Virus record (IMG/VR): IMGVR_UViG_3300045912_000374
Span: 1 to 25,006 of that record
DNA: 25,006 nt
DNA from: a virus
Strand: one strand, 5' to 3'
The translations under genes and the position numbers were made by a program. Positions 20,589 through 25,006 of this stretch are shown one piece after another. Under the pieces are notes generated by a model. It was given only the letters and a program-made list of their open reading frames with translations, was not told the origin of the DNA and did not search any database. Numbering within the stretch: position 1 is the stretch's first letter; each line of letters begins with the position of its first letter.

Positions 20589-21325
20589 AAAAACGTCTCA
20601 TCCCCATCGCCACCAGCGCCGCGATCGCCGGCGCGATCCTGATCCTCACCGCCGCCAGCTACAGCACGCATCGTCGCGCCGAGGCGGCCGCCGGCCTGGC
20701 CGGCCGCCTCGACGGCCTGACGCAGGCCACGATCATGCTCTTCGGTTTCGCCGATCACCTGGCCCAGCGCACGCTCGAGGAACGGATCATCGCGCTGCCC
20801 GAGGATGGGGAGGTCTGGCACACCACGCTGGTGGTGCACGCCGACTGGCAGGAGCGTTCGGCCGATCGCCGGCTGGTCGCGGCGTTCGTCACCGAGCCGC
20901 GCCTGGCCAGTCTCAAGACCCAGACGAAATACCACCTGCTCACGGCCGACAGCCCGCTCTATCGCGAGAAGTTTTCCGGCGCGATCCCGCTGCTGCCGGC
21001 GGTGCTCGTCCAGCGTGGCAACGGCGAGGTGATTTTCAAAGCCTCCGGTCCGACCGTCGCATCCGACGAACACGATCTCGGCCACCGGATCAAGGACGCC
21101 ATCAAGCGGCGCTGTCCCGATCGGCAGTGTCCGCCCGTGATGCCCAAACCCGAACCGGCCCCCGCGCCGGCGCCGGCGCCCGCGCCGGCAATACCCGATG
21201 ACGAGAAACAAGAGCCGGCGCCACCGGCCGACAACAAGAGCCCATTCGTCCTGGCCGCCGTCCTCGGCCTCTTGTCGCTGGCCGGCGGCGTGGCCTTCGC
21301 CTGGCGCCACGAAGCGTCCGGCTGA
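20585..21325 (+). CDS. Membrane protein anchored at both ends, Pro-rich linker
   Basis: The 246-residue product has an N-terminal membrane segment (LIPIATSAAIAGAILILTAASY). A soluble domain at ~35-165 follows: LEERIIALPEDGEVWHTTLVVH, LVAAFVTEPRLASLKTQTKYHLL, PAVLVQRGNGEVIFKASGP; this last part recalls the end of a thioredoxin-like fold but lacks a CxxC pair. A (PA)n linker comes next (~187-200), then a second membrane segment (SPFVLAAVLGLLSLAGGVAFAW). Two anchors joined by a flexible spacer suggest a spanin-like or envelope-bridging role. It overlaps the previous stop by ATGA and lies between the 21-bp inverted repeats. I do not recognise the family. Confidence 0.7.
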   Translation: MKKRLIPIATSAAIAGAILILTAASYSTHRRAEAAAGLAGRLDGLTQATIMLFGFADHLAQRTLEERIIALPEDGEVWHTTLVVHADWQERSADRRLVAAFVTEPRLASLKTQTKYHLLTADSPLYREKFSGAIPLLPAVLVQRGNGEVIFKASGPTVASDEHDLGHRIKDAIKRRCPDRQCPPVMPKPEPAPAPAPAPAPAIPDDEKQEPAPPADNKSPFVLAAVLGLLSLAGGVAFAWRHEASG

Positions 21326-21338
21326 CCAGGCACGAGGC

Positions 21339-21359
21339 GAGCGGCCGGCGTCCGCCGGC
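21339..21359. repeat. GCCGGC stem-loop repeat, copy 2
   Basis: One-base variant of the 17705-17725 unit, 13 nt after the stop of the double-anchored membrane protein. A short related tandem (CTGTTCACC) follows at 21359-21387. Confidence 0.65.
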
Positions 21360-21388
21360 TGTTCACCTGGACGGTCGGCTGTTCACCA

Positions 21389-21409
21389 GGACGGTTTGAA
21401 ACACAGAGG
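21389..21409. repeat. 21-bp inverted repeat, right copy
   Basis: Exact reverse complement of 20536-20556. The two copies bracket the gene at 20585-21325, about 830 bp apart. Confidence 0.85.
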
Positions 21410-21435
21410 AACAGCCCCCCCCAAGGAGTTCAAAA

Positions 21436-21861
21436 ATGTCCACCGAACAAATCATCATGATCGTCAGCGTGTGCGTGGCCGCGGCCGCGCTCGGCGTGGC
21501 GCTTTTCCGCGTCGACACCAAGATCGAAAACCGCCGCCGCGCGGCGATGAAACTCGCACAGATTCTGCGCGACTGGGGGCTCAAGCGCGTCCCCGCGTTC
21601 CTCGAGGACTACGCCGTGGGCGACTACTCGGGCATGCTCTCGAAAATCCGCGACACGGTCGAACTGATGAGCGACCCGAAGGCCGTCATGCTCGAGCTAG
21701 AGCCCGTCTTCGAAACGGTCCTGGAACAGAAGCTCAAAGACCCCGCCCAGCGCGGCCCCACGCTCCAGCGGATCGAAGAGTTGAAGAAACTCACCGCCGC
21801 CGCGCCGGCGCCGAGTACTCCGGCCGTCCCCGCGCCAAGTCCCGCTGCCGCCACACCCTGA
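21436..21861 (+). CDS. Small membrane protein, possible holin
   Basis: AAGGAG lies 8 nt before the ATG. The 141-residue product starts with one membrane segment (IIMIVSVCVAAAALGVALF), followed by a charged helical cytoplasmic domain (TKIENRRRAAMKLAQILRDW, VELMSDPKAVMLELEPVFETVLEQ) and an Ala/Pro tail. One-helix membrane proteins beside peptidases often belong to lysis cassettes, but no holin family is recognised here. Confidence 0.68.
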   Translation: MSTEQIIMIVSVCVAAAALGVALFRVDTKIENRRRAAMKLAQILRDWGLKRVPAFLEDYAVGDYSGMLSKIRDTVELMSDPKAVMLELEPVFETVLEQKLKDPAQRGPTLQRIEELKKLTAAAPAPSTPAVPAPSPAAATP

Positions 21862-21877
21862 CGTTTTGCAGGCAACA

Positions 21878-21898
21878 GCCGGCTGACGCCGGCCGCTC
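21878..21898. repeat. GCCGGC stem-loop repeat, copy 3 (inverted)
   Basis: Exact reverse complement of 17705-17725, 17 nt after the stop of the small membrane protein. Confidence 0.7.
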
Positions 21899-21948
21899 GC
21901 CTCACACTTTTCCGCCTTCATCCTCCCGCCTTCCGACATGCCTCCTCG

Positions 21949-22018
21949 CATCCGGCCGCGTGGCACCGCTTCCCAGAAGCGGCCCTCCTGACGACCCGCG
22001 GCCGGATGTTTTGACACT
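21949..22018 (+). terminator. Branched hairpin with T-rich tail
   Basis: CATCCGGCCGCG (21949-21960) and CGCGGCCGGATG (21997-22008) form a perfect 12-bp stem. Inside it a second hairpin (CCGCTTC-cca-GAAGCGG, 21966-21982) forms. TTTT and a second T run follow. This is a good candidate terminator within the late operon. The gene-free stretch just upstream (21899-21948) holds a CCGCCTTC-type degenerate repeat. Confidence 0.6.
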
Positions 22019-22042
22019 TTTGCCCAGTCCCCGCGCCCCACG

Positions 22043-22333
22043 ATGCCCGCACCGCACGCCACCAGCGATCGAGCGCCCGCCACGGTGGCCATGTCCGCGC
22101 CCGCCGCACCCGCGCGGATCGTGCGCGAGCGCACGCGCCTGGCCGCCGCCGACTGGCTGGCCGCGGCTGGCCTGGCCCTCGTCGTCCTGGGCGGCGCATG
22201 GCAATTTTCGCTGAGCGTCAGCAACGAGCTGGCCGCGTTGCGCGCGACCCTGGCCGCAATGAACGGCCGGCTCGACCAGGTGAACGCCAGGCTCGATCGG
22301 ATCGAGGACGGGCCGAGGACCAGCCGCCGATGA
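22043..22333 (+). CDS. Membrane protein with coiled coil (XhlA-like layout)
   Basis: The 96-residue product has an Ala/Pro N-terminus, one membrane segment (WLAAAGLALVVLGGAWQFSL), and a C-terminal coiled coil (ELAALRATLAAMNGRLDQVNARLDRIED). A second in-frame ATG at 22091 may be the true start. Small proteins with a membrane helix and a coiled coil are common in phage lysis and tail-assembly regions. The stop overlaps the next gene's ATG (ATGA). Confidence 0.65.
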   Translation: MPAPHATSDRAPATVAMSAPAAPARIVRERTRLAAADWLAAAGLALVVLGGAWQFSLSVSNELAALRATLAAMNGRLDQVNARLDRIEDGPRTSRR

Positions 22334-22599
22334 CAGTCACTCCAACCCTCGCCTCAGCCACCGCCCCAATCGCAGCCATCGCCAACGGCGTCCCGGCCCG
22401 CTGCGCCGAACCCGACTGCGGCTGCGTCACGACCGACCACTATCCCTATTACGAGCCGGGCCCCGGCTGGCGCGCCCGCCAGCTCCGCCGCGGCAGCGTC
22501 CACCAGCCCGCTCCCCGGCGCTGCCACAAGTGCCACGAACGCTTCATCCGCCGCGAAGCGGCCCGCACGCACACCGACCCACCGCTCGATCGACCCTGA
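22330..22599 (+). CDS. Small cysteine-rich phage protein
   Basis: The 89-residue product contains CAEPDCGC and, later, RRCHKCHERF with a run of His and Cys. It could form a zinc knuckle (C-x4-C-x-C ... C-x2-C). N- and C-termini are low-complexity. It overlaps the preceding gene by ATGA, so it is co-translated. Function is unknown. Confidence 0.62.
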   Translation: MTVTPTLASATAPIAAIANGVPARCAEPDCGCVTTDHYPYYEPGPGWRARQLRRGSVHQPAPRRCHKCHERFIRREAARTHTDPPLDRP

Positions 22600-22633
22600 C
22601 ACATCGCGGATTCGCAGTCCCTAGGAGCAATCA

Positions 22634-22921
22634 ATGGCTGTTTCCTGCACGATCATCGATGTGGTGACCGACCCCAGCACGGGTCACATCTTCGTCAAGT
22701 TCGACGACAGCTCGGCGCTCGAATTCAACGACCTCGCGCACCTGCAATCGCACGGTGTCGATTTCGACGTCGGCGAGAAGGGGAAGGAGAACGTGCAGCT
22801 CTTCGCCATCCGTCACTGGCTCAATAAAGACCCGAACGCCCTCGATCCGGGCAAGCACATCAAGGGCAAGTCGGTCACGCTCGATCTGAAGCGCGCCTCG
22901 TCGGTCAACATCACGGTGTAA
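22634..22921 (+). CDS. Conserved-looking small phage protein
   Basis: The 95-residue product reads AVSCTIIDVVTDPSTGHIFVKFDD, then ALEFNDLAHLQSHGVDF, VQLFAIRHWLNKDPNALDPG, and ends KSVTLDLKRASSVNITV. It is a compact alpha/beta protein without signal peptide or membrane segment. AGGAG lies 7 nt before the ATG. Its place beside fibre-like genes suggests a virion or tail-assembly role. I do not recognise the family. Confidence 0.72.
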   Translation: MAVSCTIIDVVTDPSTGHIFVKFDDSSALEFNDLAHLQSHGVDFDVGEKGKENVQLFAIRHWLNKDPNALDPGKHIKGKSVTLDLKRASSVNITV

Positions 22922-22922
22922 A

Positions 22923-23990
22923 ATGTCCGACGCCCTGGGCGCGTATCTTGGCGTGGCAGCCTGCCCGTCGCTGGCGGCGACCGGGCCGTCGATCAACGCC
23001 ATCACGCTCGACGCCTCGACAGAAAAGCAGGCCTGGATTTTCCAGGCCGAGGACACGGCCGCGCTCACGCATGGCGGGTTTCGCTACGGCACGCGCACAG
23101 GCACGCCGCCTACCTACCGCCTGAGCTTGCAGGGTGTGGACGCCAGCGGGAATCCTGATGGGACCGTCCTGGGTGGTGGCTCGCCGGCGAGCGCGACGTT
23201 CACCCCGCCCGCGTCGGCGGCCTGGAATTCGACCTGGCAATGGATCGCGTTGGCGAATGCCTACACGCCGACGCTGGGCGAGCGTTTGGCCCTGGTAATC
23301 GACTATTCCAGCGGCACGATCGACGGCACCAACAATAGCAGTTTCGGTCGGCACATCACGGGCTTCGGCGCGCAGGTCGGATTCCCCTACGGCGTGACCG
23401 ATACGACCGGTGCCTGGGTGAAACAAACCAACCTGGCGCTGTATGGCGTCAAGTCGGCCAGCGGCGTTCACGGCCTGCCGGTGGAAAATCTCTACACGAC
23501 GAGCGATGCCGTCTCCGGGCATCGGATCGCGGCGCGCATCTTGCTGCCGGCCGGCTGGGGCAGCACCTTCAAACTGGCCGCGATCGATGTCCACGCCACG
23601 CTGAACATTGCCGGCACAACGTACAAGATCGGCATCTGGCAGAAAGACGGAACGGAACTCGAAACGATCGCGCTGGACGGCGACCATGCGGCAGCGACGG
23701 CCAACTGGCATTCCTTCCATCTGCATTGGGACGCGACGCCCGAATTGACTTACGGCACGCCCTACTACGTCGGCTTCGAAGCCGGTGGCGGGACTGGTCT
23801 GGCCGTCCTGGGTCTCACGGCCGACACGGCCGCGGAAGTCGCCGCGTTTCCGGGTGGCGACGGCTTCTACCTGGCGACGTTCAACGGCACCTCCTGGAGC
23901 GAGGACAGGACCACCAGGCCGCTGATGAACTTCACGTTCAAGGACATCACGCCCGGCGGGGGCGGCCGCTCTTACATCCTCGGAGCCTGA
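22923..23990 (+). CDS. Virion surface protein, two similar beta-sandwich halves
   Basis: The 355-residue product is rich in Gly, Thr, Ser and aromatic residues, as in tail or surface proteins. Two segments share a pattern. The first is TYRLSLQGVDASGNPDGTVL ... WQWIALANAYTPTLGERLALVIDY. The second is TYKIGIWQKDGTELETIAL ... WHSFHLHWDATPELTYGTPYYVGFEA. This suggests a duplicated jelly-roll or carbohydrate-binding-like domain (~60-145 and ~210-290). It starts 1 nt after the preceding stop. A receptor-binding or decoration role is likely but unproven. Confidence 0.72.
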   Translation: MSDALGAYLGVAACPSLAATGPSINAITLDASTEKQAWIFQAEDTAALTHGGFRYGTRTGTPPTYRLSLQGVDASGNPDGTVLGGGSPASATFTPPASAAWNSTWQWIALANAYTPTLGERLALVIDYSSGTIDGTNNSSFGRHITGFGAQVGFPYGVTDTTGAWVKQTNLALYGVKSASGVHGLPVENLYTTSDAVSGHRIAARILLPAGWGSTFKLAAIDVHATLNIAGTTYKIGIWQKDGTELETIALDGDHAAATANWHSFHLHWDATPELTYGTPYYVGFEAGGGTGLAVLGLTADTAAEVAAFPGGDGFYLATFNGTSWSEDRTTRPLMNFTFKDITPGGGGRSYILGA

Positions 23991-23993
23991 CCG

Positions 23994-25006
23994 ATGGCCG
24001 ACCACGTCGAGAGCAATCCCGCTTCCGGCGGCGCCAAGTGGGCGACCGACGAAGTCACGATCGGCAGCGCCGTCGTGCACGCCCCGCGCACCAAAATCGG
24101 CTGGGGCCAGGACGGCACATATAACGACGTTGACCTGGCGGCGGGCAAGCCACTGCCGGTGCAGCTTCGCGGGTCGTCTGGCACCGAACTGGCGACGGCC
24201 GTAGCGCCGCTGCGGACCGACCCGACGGGGACGACGACGCAACCAGTCTCGCACGCCGCCGCCAGCCAGGCTGACGGCCACAGCGCCACGCTGGGCGCCA
24301 CGACCGACGCCGCGGCCCCAGCCGACACCAGTAACGTCGGCCTGGTCGCGCTGTTCAAGCGCCTGTTGCAGCGCCTTACGACGCTGATGGGCCAACTTCC
24401 CAGCGCGCTCTCCAACGGCAACCTCAAGGTGTCGCTCCAGGAGTCGGGCGTCACGCAGACTGTCTCCGGCTCGGTGAGCGTCTCCGGCCTGCCGGCGACC
24501 ACCAATGCCGGCGCGCCGGCTAGGACCAGCGACTACGACACCGGCGCCGGCACGGACACCGTGACGATGTGGGGCATTGCGCTGCCGGCCTCGGGCGGCG
24601 CCGTCGCCGGCGGCACATCGAGCAATCCTCTGCGCACCGACCCCACGGGGACGACGACGCAACCCGTGAGTGGCAGCGTCTCGATCTCGAGCTCGGTCAC
24701 ACCTGGAACGGCCGCCACCAACCTCGGTAAGGCCGAGGACGCCGCGCACGCCGACGGCGATGTGGGCGTCATGGCACTGGCCGTGCGCAAAGACTCGGCG
24801 GCCGCCCTGGCCGGCGCCGATGCGGACTACATCCCGCTGATCGTCGATGGCAGCGGCCGGCTCTGGACCAATCCGTCAGGCGTCACGCAACCCGTGAAAT
24901 CCGAGGTGCAGCTGGACTATGACACTGGCGGCGGAACGCAGAGCCTCTCGATCGTCGGCCTCGGCCTGCCGGCCTCGGGCGGCGCCGTCGCGGCGCCGGG
25001 CGACAG
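23994..25006 (+). CDS. Repetitive virion/fibre-like protein, cut by window edge
   Basis: The frame runs from ATG 23994 (4 nt after the previous stop) to the end of the window, 337 complete codons without a stop. It begins ADHVESNPASGGAKWATDEV and KIGWGQDGTYNDVDLAAGKPLPV, an opening often seen in phage structural proteins. Repeated modules follow: LRTDPTGTTTQPVS occurs at two places (bases ~24209-24250 and ~24630-24672), and LPASGGAVA occurs twice (near 24583 and 24967). The composition is Ala/Gly/Thr/Ser-rich with short beta strands. A tail fibre or capsid appendage is the best reading. Confidence 0.75.
   Translation, partial: MADHVESNPASGGAKWATDEVTIGSAVVHAPRTKIGWGQDGTYNDVDLAAGKPLPVQLRGSSGTELATAVAPLRTDPTGTTTQPVSHAAASQADGHSATLGATTDAAAPADTSNVGLVALFKRLLQRLTTLMGQLPSALSNGNLKVSLQESGVTQTVSGSVSVSGLPATTNAGAPARTSDYDTGAGTDTVTMWGIALPASGGAVAGGTSSNPLRTDPTGTTTQPVSGSVSISSSVTPGTAATNLGKAEDAAHADGDVGVMALAVRKDSAAALAGADADYIPLIVDGSGRLWTNPSGVTQPVKSEVQLDYDTGGGTQSLSIVGLGLPASGGAVAAPGD

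Noticed and set aside
22911-24749. 612-codon minus-strand frame opposite the surface-protein genes
   Set aside because: It is antisense to two coding frames with good starts, is rich in Gly/Arg/Val/Ala and ends with no motif. It fits a GC-driven shadow.
1-25006. CRISPR arrays, complete tRNA or rRNA genes, transposases
   Set aside because: No regularly spaced direct repeats, no complete tRNA fold and no DDE or serine transposase motifs were seen; the only tRNA-like sequence is the 3' fragment at 5705-5746.

Overview
This 25-kb, very GC-rich window is almost entirely temperate phage DNA (prophage or free phage genome). The host is probably a planctomycete or similar high-GC bacterium. That host call is an inference from composition, from families that often co-occur in planctomycete phages, and from short dispersed repeats of a type common in those genomes. 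No host marker gene is present.

Left arm (1-5373, mostly minus strand). A tightly packed leftward run of small genes reads from 2760 to the window edge, with several ATGA overlaps. It encodes small zinc-ribbon-like proteins, a stand-alone PolX-type nucleotidyltransferase, a CsrA-like RNA-binding protein and a helix-turn-helix protein cut by the window edge. A tyrosine integrase (3259-4293) and a coiled-coil membrane protein (4834-5358) lie to its right on the same strand.

Junction (5374-5851). There is no gene here. It holds two 80-bp direct repeats, a 26-bp perfect inverted repeat, and the 3' half of a tRNA-Phe-like gene (5705-5746) that is almost certainly an integration core.

Middle (5852-9634). 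An exported PDZ protein with a different codon style is followed by two convergent ribbon-helix-helix proteins, a Mu Gam-like DNA-end protector and a ParB-domain protein. The ParB gene appears fused tail-to-tail with a truncated amidoligase, which looks like a deletion scar. A HARE-HTH protein and a basic protein diverge from a perfect operator-like palindrome.

Right arm (9778-25006, all plus strand). This is a late morphogenesis operon: terminase large subunit with an extra N-terminal domain, small connector-type gene, lambda-family portal, S49 maturation protease with a nested in-frame scaffold start, capsid cement protein, major capsid protein, head-completion protein that seems to start at ATC, and two further head-tail or tail-completion proteins. 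Then come two different papain-like cysteine peptidases, several small membrane proteins (candidate lysis genes), a small zinc protein, and virion surface or fibre-like proteins running off the window. No tape-measure or tail-tube gene is visible.

The most unusual items are the ATC start, the nested scaffold start, the ParB/amidoligase scar, the structured repeat block beside the tRNA fragment, and a small domain shared between the terminase N-terminus and the gene before it.
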